The notes below the pieces were generated by a model that searched no databases, was not told the DNA's origin, and saw only the letters and a list, made by a program, of their open reading frames with translations. The position numbers and the translations under genes were made by a program. A DNA stretch of 64,000 nucleotides from Flavobacteriales bacterium. Its GTDB lineage: Bacteria; Bacteroidota; Bacteroidia; UBA10329. Position 1 is the first letter of the stretch, and every line of letters starts with the position of its first letter. Shown here in pieces: positions 8,357 through 17,131 of the stretch. The stretch is from contig JACJZQ010000017.1 of NCBI GenBank assembly GCA_020635495.1, positions 25,714 to 89,713 on the forward strand, in the 5' to 3' direction.

Positions 8357-9469
8357 TTACTTTTCGTACTGAATGACTTTGTCGTAGTCGATTTCAACTT
8401 TTCCTTTTTCAAAATCTGAAAAACTTACATTCCTCAATGCCCCGTATTGAAAACCTCCTTCTACACCTAGAATGGAATAGATTGAGAACTTATCTGAAAG
8501 ATGATTAGTGGGGTAATAGAAAACGTTGCTCTTAAGTACTGTGGTATCTGATTTTGTAACAACGACAGAATAAAAGCGACTAACGTCAAACTCACCTTTT
8601 TTTGCGGAGAATTCGAACTTTTTGAAGGCAACGTCTTCTTTGGAAACTTTCACCTCCATTTCGAAATCAAATTTCACCACATCATCTCCCACGATGTATT
8701 GTACTGAGAGCGGTTGTCTAGGATTAATTGGTGGAGTGCTGATGAACTTTATGACTTTTTCATCATTTGGGATTGTAAGCTTATCAGGCATATTTATCCG
8801 ATGAAGGTTTTTCTTTTGATCATCTGAATACTCGTACTCCAGCAGGCGATCTGTGTTAAATGGATACAATTGTTCATTTCCATTTTGAATGAGCAGTTTT
8901 TCCAATTCCAATATTTCATTCTTCCCGCTTTGGTTTTCTACTGTAATCTGGACAACACTCATGTAGTCGCCATTTTGGAAATAGGGGTTTTTGTTTTGTC
9001 CAACGCTCCAGCGAGTACTAGACCTATCAGGAATGCCATTTTCTCCAACACCATCTCGGTCTTTGATTTTGTACTTGATTAACTCCGCTGCCGTAGCGGG
9101 TATTAAACCCGATTTAACCTTATCGTCCAATAGACCAAAACTTTGCTTTCGCCTTACTTTTAACTTTTCATCATGATCATCATTCGCTGATTCTAAATTG
9201 TTGTAGTACCGGATTATTGATGTCTCATCGTATCCAAAGAAAAAACGGCCATCTAAGCGCGAATAGAAATAAGTGTGAATATCCAAGGCGCTCGCATCTA
9301 TTGGCTTAACAGTCAGCTTTAGTCCGCTTCGAATCTCCTTGGAGACTTCGGTGGGTTTGAATTCTATGTTTGTGGAACCTGTTTCTTTCTTGACCAATGT
9401 TTGAGTGGTCGAACAAGCAACGAGAAACACCGCGAAAACATAAGCGACAGTCGAATACGAGAATTTCAT
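8357..9469 (-). CDS. Lipoprotein of unknown function
   Basis: A 370-residue protein beginning with a lipoprotein signal peptide (VAYVFAVFLVACSTTQ; lipobox LVAC, lipidated Cys about residue 19), so it is membrane-anchored in the envelope. The mature part is rich in beta-prone, charged sequence with no motif I recognise. The residues after the cysteine (S, T, T) do not decide inner versus outer membrane. It is isolated: repeats lie on one side and the rpoD leader on the other, and both neighbours run on the opposite strand. Function unknown. Confidence 0.7.
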   Translation of the reverse strand: MKFSYSTVAYVFAVFLVACSTTQTLVKKETGSTNIEFKPTEVSKEIRSGLKLTVKPIDASALDIHTYFYSRLDGRFFFGYDETSIIRYYNNLESANDDHDEKLKVRRKQSFGLLDDKVKSGLIPATAAELIKYKIKDRDGVGENGIPDRSSTRWSVGQNKNPYFQNGDYMSVVQITVENQSGKNEILELEKLLIQNGNEQLYPFNTDRLLEYEYSDDQKKNLHRINMPDKLTIPNDEKVIKFISTPPINPRQPLSVQYIVGDDVVKFDFEMEVKVSKEDVAFKKFEFSAKKGEFDVSRFYSVVVTKSDTTVLKSNVFYYPTNHLSDKFSIYSILGVEGGFQYGALRNVSFSDFEKGKVEIDYDKVIQYEK

Positions 9470-9536
9470 TTCAAGGATTTTGCGGATGAAAATAAATATT
9501 GTTAGTCCAACGAGACAGCTGAACGTTTGCAGGTAG

Positions 9537-9620
9537 CGTGCGTTAGGGATTGTAGCGGCATCCTTTTTTGTCTTTCACAAAAAAGATAGAGCGGAAAGCC
9601 CGACCCGTAGGGGAACGCCC
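9537..9620 (+). ncRNA. Candidate structured element or interspersed repeat
   Basis: The block GCGTTAGGGATTGTAGCGG, a perfect 9-bp hairpin CTTTTTTGT/ACAAAAAAG (9563-9571 and 9577-9585), then AGCGGAAAGCCCGACCCG form an element I recognise as recurring in intergenic regions of Flavobacteria and relatives. The conserved flanks around a variable A/T hairpin suggest an RNA structure or a repeat family rather than random sequence. Strand is inferred from my memory of the element's usual orientation and is uncertain. It ends some 160 bases before the rpoD promoter. Confidence 0.4.
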
Positions 9621-9778
9621 AAAGACTTCTCGATACAATTCCTCATTCTTCGGAATCACTCGAAGTGACGGGACGTTTTCCCTAATTTCCGTTTTCCCAT
9701 TTTTCTCTACAAAAGGAGAAACAAAATGCGGTTTCTGCCGTTCAATTTACGTTGGGCCGAGGGGCAGTTGCACATATA

Positions 9779-9809
9779 TTGTAGAAACCATGCATTCTGA
9801 TTATCTTCG
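9779..9809 (+). promoter_or_regulatory. Candidate rpoD promoter
   Basis: TTG at 9779-9781, a 20-base spacer, and TATCTTCG at 9802-9809 match the Bacteroidota minus-33/minus-7 pattern (TTG-N19-TAnnTTTG, with one mismatch in the box). Predicted transcription starts near 9816. Confidence 0.5.
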
Positions 9810-9864
9810 CAGCCCTTTTTAGCAAGTGTATCACACACGTTCATTTTAAACAGAAACACGACAC

Positions 9865-10726
9865 ATGAGACAACTCAAGATCACCAAGTCGATAACTAAC
9901 AGAGAGAGTGCTTCACTGGATAAGTACTTGCAGGAGATCGGTAAAGAAGACCTGATCACTGCAGATATGGAGGTAACTCTGGCGCAGCGTATCAAGCAGG
10001 GTGATCAGGCGGCTTTGGAGAAATTGACCAAGGCAAACCTTCGTTTCGTGGTGTCTGTTGCCAAGCAATATCAAAACCAAGGTTTGAGCCTTCCGGATTT
10101 GATCAACGAGGGTAACCTTGGATTGATCAAAGCTGCTCAGCGTTTTGACGAAACACGTGGTTTCAAGTTCATTTCTTACGCTGTTTGGTGGATTCGTCAG
10201 TCGATTCTTCAGGCGCTGGCAGAGCAGTCTCGTATTGTTCGTTTGCCTTTGAACCAAGTTGGTTCGTTGAACAAGATCGACAAAGCTTTCTCCAAATTGG
10301 AGCAGGAATTTGAGCGTGAGCCATCTGCCGAAGAGCTTTCTGAAGTTCTGGAGATTCCGAGAGAAAATTGCTGATACGATGCGCGTTTCCGGACGTCACG
10401 TGTCGATGGATGCACCGTTCGTACAAGGCGAGGACAACAGCCGTTTGGACGTGTTGGTGAACCACGATTCGCCACGTGCGGACAGCACGCTGATGAACGA
10501 ATCGCTACAGAAAGAAATTGAGCGTTCGCTTTCAACGCTTACAGAGCGCGAAAGAGATGTGGTGAAACTGTTCTTCGGAATCGGTATGAACCACGGACTT
10601 ACCTTGGAAGAGATCGGAGCGAAATTCGATCTGACAAGAGAGCGCGTTCGCCAGATCAAAGAGAAGGCTATCCGCAGACTGCGCCACACTTCGCGTAGCA
10701 AACTGCTGAAGGCATACTTAGGATAA
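9865..10726 (+). CDS. rpoD: Primary sigma factor RpoD, frameshifted as given
   Basis: Housekeeping sigma-70 factor of RNA polymerase. The first frame (9865-10374) encodes regions 1.2 to 3, including GLSLPDLINEGNLGLIKAAQRFD and FISYAVWWIRQSILQAL split across region 2. It stops at EIPRENC. The rest (region 3 linker GRHVSMDAPF, region 4 with LTLEEIGAKFDLTRERVRQIKEKA) continues in the +1 frame to 10726. Restoring two bases in the GAGAGAAAA tract (10359-10367) yields EIPREKIADTM and a protein of 287 residues, the usual length of Bacteroidota RpoD. The gene should be essential, so a sequencing or assembly error is the likeliest cause; a true mutation would need another sigma factor. Confidence 0.9.
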
Positions 10727-10752
10727 GCAAACCAACCAAATCAATCCATTTC

Positions 10753-12228
10753 ATGAGTACTGAAACGATTGCTTCGAAGTCCAACGGAACTTTTGAGGCA
10801 GAGTTGACCAATTGGATCGGGCGAGAGAAGGCCGCGATCAAGTTGATGTCTATTATCGGAACGCTGCGTTTCGACCGCGCTGTTGAACTTGTCATTTTTC
10901 GAAACCAGTTGCACGATTGCAACGTGGGCGAGATCCTTGCCATTCACGAGTACGCTCGCAAAATGGTGAAGAAACCGATCACGGTATTCGATAGCCTTCA
11001 GGTGGCCGAAGGTCTTGTGAGCATGAACCTTGCGCCAGCCAAAATTGACCTTGGAAAACTGACCCACGAGTGGTTGGAGGCACGCGCCAATGGTGAAACT
11101 GTTGACACTTTTCTAGGCGCAACAATTGGAGATTTCACATCTGAGGGCCGTGAACCATCAGCACCGAAAGATGTGGTGCTTTACGGTTTCGGGCGTATTG
11201 GTCGTTTGGCTGCGAGAGAGTTGATCTCTCAGTCGGCCAAAGGCGATCAATTGCGTTTGCGTGCAATTGTTACTCGTTCCAATTCAGACCTTGATATTTA
11301 CAAGCGTGCCGACCTGCTGAGAACGGATTCCATCCACGGACCATTCCCAGGAACTATTGAAGCTGATGTTGAGAAGAAAGCGCTTATCGTAAACGGTCAC
11401 ACGGTTCTTTTGATCGCTGCGAATAGCCCTGCTGAGATTGATTACACCACTTTCGGCATCAACGATGCGTTGGTGATCGATAACACAGGTGTTTGGAGAG
11501 ATGCTGACGGATTGGGTCAGCACTTGAAGTCGAAAGGTGTGAGCAAAGTGATGCTCACAGCTCCTGGAAAAGGAAATATCCCAAATATCGTTCACGGAGT
11601 AAATCACTTGGATTTTGACCCAGATGCGCATGATATCTGGTCTGCGGCTTCATGTACAACCAACGCCATTTCGCCAGTTTTGGCGGTGATCGAGAAGCAG
11701 TTCGGAGTGGAGAAAGGTCACATTGAGACCATCCACGCTTACACCAACGACCAGAACCTGCTGGACAACTACCACAAGAAATACCGTAGAGGTCGTTCGG
11801 CTGCGTTGAACATGGTCATCACCGAAACTGGTGCAGGAAGTGCTGTTGCCAAGGTGATTCCAACGTTGGGCGGAAAACTGACCTCTAACGCGGTGCGTGT
11901 TCCAGTTCCAGATGGTTCATTGGCTATTCTGAACCTGACTTTGAACAAGGCTGTGACATTGGAAGACGTGGATAACGCGATGAAAGACGCTGCATTGAAC
12001 GGAAACCTTGTAGAGCAGATTCGTTACTCTACCTCACACGAGTTGGTATCCTCAGATATCGTTGGCGATAGCTGCGCTTCGATTTACGATAGTAAGGCGA
12101 CCATTGTATCTCCAGACGGAAAGAACGTGGTGATCTACGCTTGGTACGATAACGAGTACGGTTACACGCGTCAGGTGCTTCGTTTGTCGAAGTACGTGAG
12201 CAAGGTGCGCAGACTGCACTATTATTAA
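10753..12228 (+). CDS. gap: Glyceraldehyde-3-phosphate dehydrogenase, long form
   Basis: A 491-residue GAPDH oxidising glyceraldehyde 3-phosphate with NAD(P) in glycolysis or gluconeogenesis. The core has the dinucleotide motif GFGRIGR (145-151) and the catalytic Cys301 in AASCTTNAISPVL, followed by the conserved YDNEYGYTRQV near the end. An extra N-terminal region of about 135 residues, absent from the classical 335-residue enzyme, marks the long form found in Bacteroidota and some Proteobacteria. The gene follows rpoD by 26 bases and ends at a strong terminator. Whether it runs in the glycolytic or gluconeogenic direction is not clear from sequence. Confidence 0.93.
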   Translation: MSTETIASKSNGTFEAELTNWIGREKAAIKLMSIIGTLRFDRAVELVIFRNQLHDCNVGEILAIHEYARKMVKKPITVFDSLQVAEGLVSMNLAPAKIDLGKLTHEWLEARANGETVDTFLGATIGDFTSEGREPSAPKDVVLYGFGRIGRLAARELISQSAKGDQLRLRAIVTRSNSDLDIYKRADLLRTDSIHGPFPGTIEADVEKKALIVNGHTVLLIAANSPAEIDYTTFGINDALVIDNTGVWRDADGLGQHLKSKGVSKVMLTAPGKGNIPNIVHGVNHLDFDPDAHDIWSAASCTTNAISPVLAVIEKQFGVEKGHIETIHAYTNDQNLLDNYHKKYRRGRSAALNMVITETGAGSAVAKVIPTLGGKLTSNAVRVPVPDGSLAILNLTLNKAVTLEDVDNAMKDAALNGNLVEQIRYSTSHELVSSDIVGDSCASIYDSKATIVSPDGKNVVIYAWYDNEYGYTRQVLRLSKYVSKVRRLHYY

Positions 12229-12248
12229 TTACGAATTAATACTGTTAT

Positions 12249-12278
12249 AAAAAAAGCCCGTTCATTACGGGCTTTTTT
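12249..12278 (+). terminator. Rho-independent terminator after gap
   Basis: AAAAAAAGCCCG (12249-12260), loop TTCATTA, then CGGGC followed by six T (12268-12278). The A-tract upstream of the stem could also let it work on the opposite strand. Confidence 0.85.
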
Positions 12279-12386
12279 AGTTACGTGAATCACGTAAATG
12301 GTTGATTTTATTTAAAAAATGACCAAAAATGGCTATTCCTAGCCTCTAAATACTTCGTATGTTCGCTGTTGAATCAATCAGAGATC

Positions 12387-12482
12387 ATGCGTCCAGAAGA
12401 AGCAATTGTTTTGAGAGTACTACGATTTGTAGTGGTTGGAAGTTTAGCTGCAGCCTTGATTTACATGGCCTATACCGGATAG
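12387..12482 (+). CDS. Possible 31-residue membrane peptide
   Basis: An open frame ATG to TAG encoding 31 residues with a polar, charged N-terminus (MRPEEAIVLRVLR) and one hydrophobic helix (FVVVGSLAAALIYMAY). It fills the gap between the gap terminator and the convergent TonB-receptor gene, ending one base before that gene's stop. The positive charges before the helix and the good fit to the space argue for a real small protein, but there is no clear promoter or homologue I know. Treat as tentative. Confidence 0.35.
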   Translation: MRPEEAIVLRVLRFVVVGSLAAALIYMAYTG

Positions 12483-12483
12483 G

Positions 12484-14856
12484 TCAATTCTCCTTGTTCT
12501 TCTTCCCACCTTTGCTCGCAAAGAAATCTACCTGAAAGGCCAATACGGGTATAAAACCCATCTGGTATCTGAATTCAATGGTATTGGTTTCTTTATCGTA
12601 GTACTGTCTCAGAATATTCTTGTAATCCACCACATTGCCCAGATCCAGAGAGATGGTCCAAGAGTATTTGGGTTTGTTCTGTCTGTAGGCCACCCGTATA
12701 TCTGGACGGAAGTAATCGCGATAGGTATGGGTGAACGCCAATGAGTCGATTGTGATCTCTTCTCTGGCCGCCTGCGATGCAGCCACATCCAAAGGAGTGT
12801 AACGGAAGCCGCCCATGTATCCGATTCTGAATCCAACTTCCAAAGCCGAGTTTTTGAACTGGAATTCGTATCCGCCCATTACCGAAAGTGCAAATCGGCT
12901 ATCGTAGGCACCCGAGTAGGTTTTGCCATTAAGCGGCTTGTACGTAGAACTGAAAACCGACCCATTTACCAGAAAGAACCAATGCTTGGCGTAGTAGCGC
13001 TGAATGGAAACATCCACCCCGTAATTCATGCCGGTTCCTTTATTGACGAGTGAGTCTTTCGCATAACCCGAACGCTCGTTCAGGACCATGTACGTGCTCT
13101 CTGGATTGGCGCTAACAGGCAGCTTGGTCAGGTACTGGAAGTAAGGCTCTATCTTAAACTGATAATGTTTGAGGAAACTGAGTTCGTAACTGAGAATGAA
13201 ATGATGGCTCTGGATCATTTCCATGTCCTTGTTGGGGAAATAGACCGAACCATCGCTACGCGTAAACTGGGTAAAGTATGACCCCAGCGGCAAGTACTGG
13301 CCATGCAATCCGTAACCGAAAGTGAATCTGCTGGCACCCACTTTCTGCGCAATGCTCAAGCGGGGTTCTATGCTATAGGTGTGGTTCAATGAGAGATATA
13401 GACCATGCAGGCCGCCAACTATGGTGGTTGTGGCCGTTGGCCGATACTTGACCTGTGCATACGGCTGAATGGTGGCCGCAATGCCCGAACCATCTATCAG
13501 CGTAACGGTCTGGGCAATGGAGTCTACAAACTTGGTTTCTTCAAATTGGAAGAAGTTGACATCTGCATGAACACCCGTTCTCAGACTCAGTTTGCTCAGC
13601 AACTTTCGGTTATAAAAACTGTGAATGGCCGCCCGTGTATTGTTGAAATGCGTGTCGCGAACAGGGTGGAGGTTGATGTCAAAATCCAGCGTATCGTCTC
13701 CATCAACCACATCGTTATACGTACCTGCAATGACGGTTTTCAGGTAAGATCTTTCATCCAACAGCTGCGTCCAAGAAACACCGAGAACCGCCAAGTTGGT
13801 TTTGAAGGTGGTCTTGAACCGATGCTTGTAGATCTCCCACTCGGCCGTGTCTTCTTTAATGATGCCTATTTCGTCACTCAGACCACCGATACCGAAAATG
13901 GTAATACGTGCCTTTTTGGTTTTTGGAAGCACGAATTTGAATGAAAGGTCCTGATACGTATTACTTGTGTTCTCATCTACCACGTACAGGCCCATGGCAC
14001 CCAGAATTCCGAGGGTGGAGTAGCGGTAATTGAAGAGGTAGCTCGAACCATCGTCCTTTTTGGAAAGCGGACCTTCTGCCCCTGCGTTGAGTCCAATGAC
14101 CCCCGCCCTTACCATGAACTCGTGCCTATCGGTGTTACCGTTTCTGAAATTGACATCGAACACGCCTGCAATGGCATTTCCGTATTCGGCAGGGAAGGCG
14201 CCCGTGCTGAAATCCGTACTTCCCAGAACGTGGGGAGATAGGGCCGTTATTCCTCCACCCGATGAACCCGGCCGCGAGAAGTGATTGAGGTTGGGCACAT
14301 CAATGCCTTCCAATCGCCAGAGCATGCCGGCAGCCGAGTTGCCCCGAACTATAACATCATTGTCGTTATCCTGCGCAGCTGTAACCCCCGGAAAGTTGAG
14401 TGCCACGCGGCCAGGGTCGTTAATGCTTCCGGCAAACCGTTGCGTTTCCTTTATGCTGAACGAGCGAGAACTGATGGTCATCATCTCATTGCGGGTCTCG
14501 CCATCGCGGGTTGCGGTAACGGTCACTTCCTCCTTTACATGCACATTCTCTTCCAGCGCAATGTTCAAGGTCAGTTCCTTGCCAGACGTAAGGGTGGTGA
14601 GGCCGCTGCTCCAAGGCTCATAACCAATGTAGGTGCACTTTACTTCAATTCGGCCCACGGGTACGTTCTCCAATTTGAATTGCCCGTCAATATCTGTGCT
14701 GGCACCCAGCATTTCCTCCAACTGAACATACACCGTGGCCCCCACCAATGGCTGCTTGGTTTCAGCATCCACCACGGTTCCTTTAATGGTCTGGTTGCGC
14801 TGCGCCATGCTTAGCATTGGCGCAAGAAAGAGGAACAGAAAAAGCAGCCGCTTCAT
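12484..14856 (-). CDS. TonB-dependent receptor with carboxypeptidase-like N-terminal domain
   Basis: A 790-residue outer-membrane receptor. Signal peptide MKRLLFLFLFLAPMLSMAQ, then a carboxypeptidase-regulatory-like domain (about 22-110; GTVVDAETKQPLVGATVYV, STDIDGQFKLENVPVGR), a plug (about 115-240; NFPGVTAAQDNDNDVIVRG, GIDVPNLNHFSRPG, GAFPAEYGNAIAGV) and a beta barrel to the C-terminus. Length and order match Bacteroidota receptors of the Oar/CirA-like type that import unknown ligands. No SusD or binding-protein gene is adjacent. The last barrel strand ends with an aromatic (VDFF) followed by a lysine-rich tail rather than the canonical terminal aromatic. Confidence 0.92.
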   Translation of the reverse strand: MKRLLFLFLFLAPMLSMAQRNQTIKGTVVDAETKQPLVGATVYVQLEEMLGASTDIDGQFKLENVPVGRIEVKCTYIGYEPWSSGLTTLTSGKELTLNIALEENVHVKEEVTVTATRDGETRNEMMTISSRSFSIKETQRFAGSINDPGRVALNFPGVTAAQDNDNDVIVRGNSAAGMLWRLEGIDVPNLNHFSRPGSSGGGITALSPHVLGSTDFSTGAFPAEYGNAIAGVFDVNFRNGNTDRHEFMVRAGVIGLNAGAEGPLSKKDDGSSYLFNYRYSTLGILGAMGLYVVDENTSNTYQDLSFKFVLPKTKKARITIFGIGGLSDEIGIIKEDTAEWEIYKHRFKTTFKTNLAVLGVSWTQLLDERSYLKTVIAGTYNDVVDGDDTLDFDINLHPVRDTHFNNTRAAIHSFYNRKLLSKLSLRTGVHADVNFFQFEETKFVDSIAQTVTLIDGSGIAATIQPYAQVKYRPTATTTIVGGLHGLYLSLNHTYSIEPRLSIAQKVGASRFTFGYGLHGQYLPLGSYFTQFTRSDGSVYFPNKDMEMIQSHHFILSYELSFLKHYQFKIEPYFQYLTKLPVSANPESTYMVLNERSGYAKDSLVNKGTGMNYGVDVSIQRYYAKHWFFLVNGSVFSSTYKPLNGKTYSGAYDSRFALSVMGGYEFQFKNSALEVGFRIGYMGGFRYTPLDVAASQAAREEITIDSLAFTHTYRDYFRPDIRVAYRQNKPKYSWTISLDLGNVVDYKNILRQYYDKETNTIEFRYQMGFIPVLAFQVDFFASKGGKKNKEN

Positions 14857-14877
14857 TGCGGCAATTTAGCTAAACAA

Positions 14878-14908
14878 GACCTATGAGGCTTCGAAAACCT
14901 CCTAGATC
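14878..14908. repeat. Imperfect palindrome, member of the CCTAGGAGG-type repeat family
   Basis: GACCTATGAGG-(CTTCGAAA)-ACCTCCTAGATC is an imperfect inverted repeat in the gap between two minus-strand genes. It resembles, with changes, the perfect palindrome at 18622-18654 and belongs to a palindrome type widespread between Bacteroidota genes. No T-run follows on either strand. Confidence 0.5.
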
Positions 14909-14923
14909 CATGTTCGGCCCGTA

Positions 14924-17131
14924 TCATATCAGATCATCTATCGGGCTGGATGTGTCCTTGTTCGGATCCACATCATGCACCAAGGTATTCTGATCATGCA
15001 TCATGGCATAGATCTGCCCCAGACTGGCGGGCTTGGTGAAATGCTTGTTGATGCCCAATCGTTGCGCAAGAAGGTTGGCATCAAGCACCGAAAGCGGTTT
15101 GAACTCCTTGCGAGCCAATAGCCTACCAGGGCGAAGCAGCGCACTATCCAATTTGCGGAGGTCTACATTGAAGGTGCAGATGATCTGTAGGTTCAGCATA
15201 TCGTTGAGCAGACCATCGGTCATGTTAAGCAGGTTGGTAACGCCCTGTATGCGTACGCCTTCTTGCCGTTTGGCCAGCAGCGGTTCTGCATCTTCTATCA
15301 GCAACACACAGAAATTCCCTTCTTGAGACAGATGCTGTACCGAGTTGGTAAGAAATGTCATGAAGGTGGGGTCTGTGAGATGGTCTACCATGTTGGGAGG
15401 CATGTAAATGACCGATTTACGCGCCACGGCCATCTGCCGCAGTAGGTGGCGGATGTAATAGGTTTTGCCCGTGCCCGGTACGCCATGGAACAGTACCAAC
15501 CCCTTCTTGCTGGAGTTGAAACGTCTCATCAGGTCATTATGGAACTGTTCGAAACCCTGCCCATAGTTTACATCGAGGTTGCGGATGGTGAAGTTGTCAT
15601 GCACGGCCCTTTCAACCAGGGCAAAATTGCCGTTGTGCACCTCAATGAGGCTGATCTTGGGTTTATCTGGCCGCTTCTTAACGGTCAGATCGATCATCAT
15701 GTTCTCCACCATTTCTTCAAAGTATCCGTTCTTCAGTTCGCTGTTATCCGGTGGACACAGGAACTGGAAAGAGCCGATTTCCAATAGCTCGTCATGGTAG
15801 ATCGAGACCTTGTCTGGAACAATGAAAGAGTCTGCGTCCAACTGACTGATATGGTTGGCGTACAAGAGGTAGCCGGGGTACGTGCCGAACTCCAGTGCAT
15901 AGCGCACATTCTGTCGGTACCCGTAAGAACTGGTGCGATATTGAAACACTTTGCGAGCCCCGAAATGTTCCATGCAATATCTCAGAATTGCACCGGCTTC
16001 TATGTTACCGCTGAAGGTGGTGAGTGATGGCGGGTACTTGAAACTGGCCGTGTAGTATCTTATAAGCGGGAACTGGTCTGGGGTAAGACCCGGCTGCGAG
16101 TAGACGAAGCGTACATCTTCATCGCTCATCGGTTGTCTATCCTTATGGTTTACCCTACGGTGCTCTTCAACCTCCGGTTGCTCCTTTGCCTCTTGCAGCG
16201 GGTGCACCCATTCTTGCTTGGCCTCTCCTTCATATTGTATCTGGCGCACCATTACCAAACGTGGCTCATCTGCTTCCAGCACCAACCGCCAGGTCCAGTT
16301 ACCGTGCTCATCTTCCTTGTCCTGAAACGTGTATCTGTTCTCTTCTTCATGCACTTGAGGTATGCGCTTTCCTTGCGCATCATACTGGTAATGGTCTCCG
16401 TACCGTAATGATTTGATCAGGTTTCCTTTCAGGTCATACTTGTCAACCCCCACCTGGTCATCGTATTCATTGTAAAAGAATACATCCCTATGGTTAAGTA
16501 CATCGCTTGTGCTGCTCGGGTTCTCGGTAATGGTTTCCTTAAGCCGCCCTTTTTCATCATAGGTCTTGGTGCAGCGCATGTCCAGTGCTCCTGTAAGTTT
16601 CAATCGGCTTTCGTTTCCTAAGCCTCTGCCCTCATCATCATAAGTGTAAACAGTGGTTTTGGAGAATTCCGGGTGCTGATAGTTCTCATGGTCGTGCTTA
16701 ACCCGTTGGCCCTTTTTGTTGTACTGGTATGTTGCTTCCAACTGTGGAGTGCCATCGGCCAACACAGAGCGGTAGCGTATCAATTTACCATTGGCATTAT
16801 ACGTATGTGTGTTGGTTTTGACCAGCTTACCTGCACTGAACTCTCTGATGTCAAGAACGCGGTTATCTGCCTCGTAGGTCTTCTCGGTCCACTCTCCGGG
16901 GCTGCCGTACAACAGCTCGTGGGCCAAGTTACCATCGGGGTTAAAGGTCAGTATGTGGTTCAGGTCATCATATACGCTCCTATCTTCTATTAGAGGCCCT
17001 TCCAACACCATATTGCCCTGTAGTTTGGGCTGGTAAGAGATGGTCATTACTCTGGCAACGGGCCCCTTTAGCTTGGCAGCCTCCTTGGCCGTTTGGTCGG
17101 CTTTTCTGAAACGGTTTATTTGAGATCTCAT
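14924..17131 (-). CDS. AAA+ ATPase fused to an N-terminal YD/RHS-like repeat region
   Basis: A 735-residue protein with no signal peptide. Residues about 50-300 contain YD/RHS-like strand repeats (HTYNANGKLIRY, YQYNKKGQRVK, YTYDDEGRG, KTYDEKGRLKET, YQYDAQGKRI) of the kind normally found in secreted or surface RHS proteins. Residues about 340-510 are a linker or middle domain I do not recognise. Residues 510-700 are an AAA+ module: Walker A GVPGTGKT (551-557), Walker B VLLIEDAE (609-616), sensor-1 CTFN (652-655) and arginine-finger region LLRPGRL. ATP hydrolysis is therefore likely; the substrate is unknown. Flanked by a TonB receptor and a repeat-rich region. The combination is unusual. Confidence 0.8.
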   Translation of the reverse strand: MRSQINRFRKADQTAKEAAKLKGPVARVMTISYQPKLQGNMVLEGPLIEDRSVYDDLNHILTFNPDGNLAHELLYGSPGEWTEKTYEADNRVLDIREFSAGKLVKTNTHTYNANGKLIRYRSVLADGTPQLEATYQYNKKGQRVKHDHENYQHPEFSKTTVYTYDDEGRGLGNESRLKLTGALDMRCTKTYDEKGRLKETITENPSSTSDVLNHRDVFFYNEYDDQVGVDKYDLKGNLIKSLRYGDHYQYDAQGKRIPQVHEEENRYTFQDKEDEHGNWTWRLVLEADEPRLVMVRQIQYEGEAKQEWVHPLQEAKEQPEVEEHRRVNHKDRQPMSDEDVRFVYSQPGLTPDQFPLIRYYTASFKYPPSLTTFSGNIEAGAILRYCMEHFGARKVFQYRTSSYGYRQNVRYALEFGTYPGYLLYANHISQLDADSFIVPDKVSIYHDELLEIGSFQFLCPPDNSELKNGYFEEMVENMMIDLTVKKRPDKPKISLIEVHNGNFALVERAVHDNFTIRNLDVNYGQGFEQFHNDLMRRFNSSKKGLVLFHGVPGTGKTYYIRHLLRQMAVARKSVIYMPPNMVDHLTDPTFMTFLTNSVQHLSQEGNFCVLLIEDAEPLLAKRQEGVRIQGVTNLLNMTDGLLNDMLNLQIICTFNVDLRKLDSALLRPGRLLARKEFKPLSVLDANLLAQRLGINKHFTKPASLGQIYAMMHDQNTLVHDVDPNKDTSSPIDDLI

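Larger units (their letters stand above)
9470..9864. other. 395-base gene-free region upstream of rpoD
   Basis: No credible gene is present. From left to right the region holds a possible structured or repeated element (9537-9620), a stretch with a CACTCGAAGTGAC-type repeat (about 9650-9675), a T/A-rich segment, and the rpoD promoter (9779-9809) with a leader of about 50 bases. An 84-codon open frame at 9568-9822 starts inside the repeat element and has no recognisable domain, so I do not call it. Confidence 0.6.

Noticed and set aside
9568..9822. An 84-residue plus-strand open frame upstream of rpoD
   Set aside because: It starts inside the repeat-like element, includes translated repeat sequence and ends in the promoter region; not a credible gene.
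10359..10374. Programmed ribosomal frameshifting in rpoD
   Set aside because: No canonical slippery heptamer followed by a pseudoknot, and the two-base restoration that matches the family argues for deletion or sequencing error; primary sigma factors are not known to use recoding.
13405..13944. A 179-residue plus-strand open frame inside the TonB receptor gene
   Set aside because: Antisense to the barrel region of a recognised receptor; no motif, no promoter.
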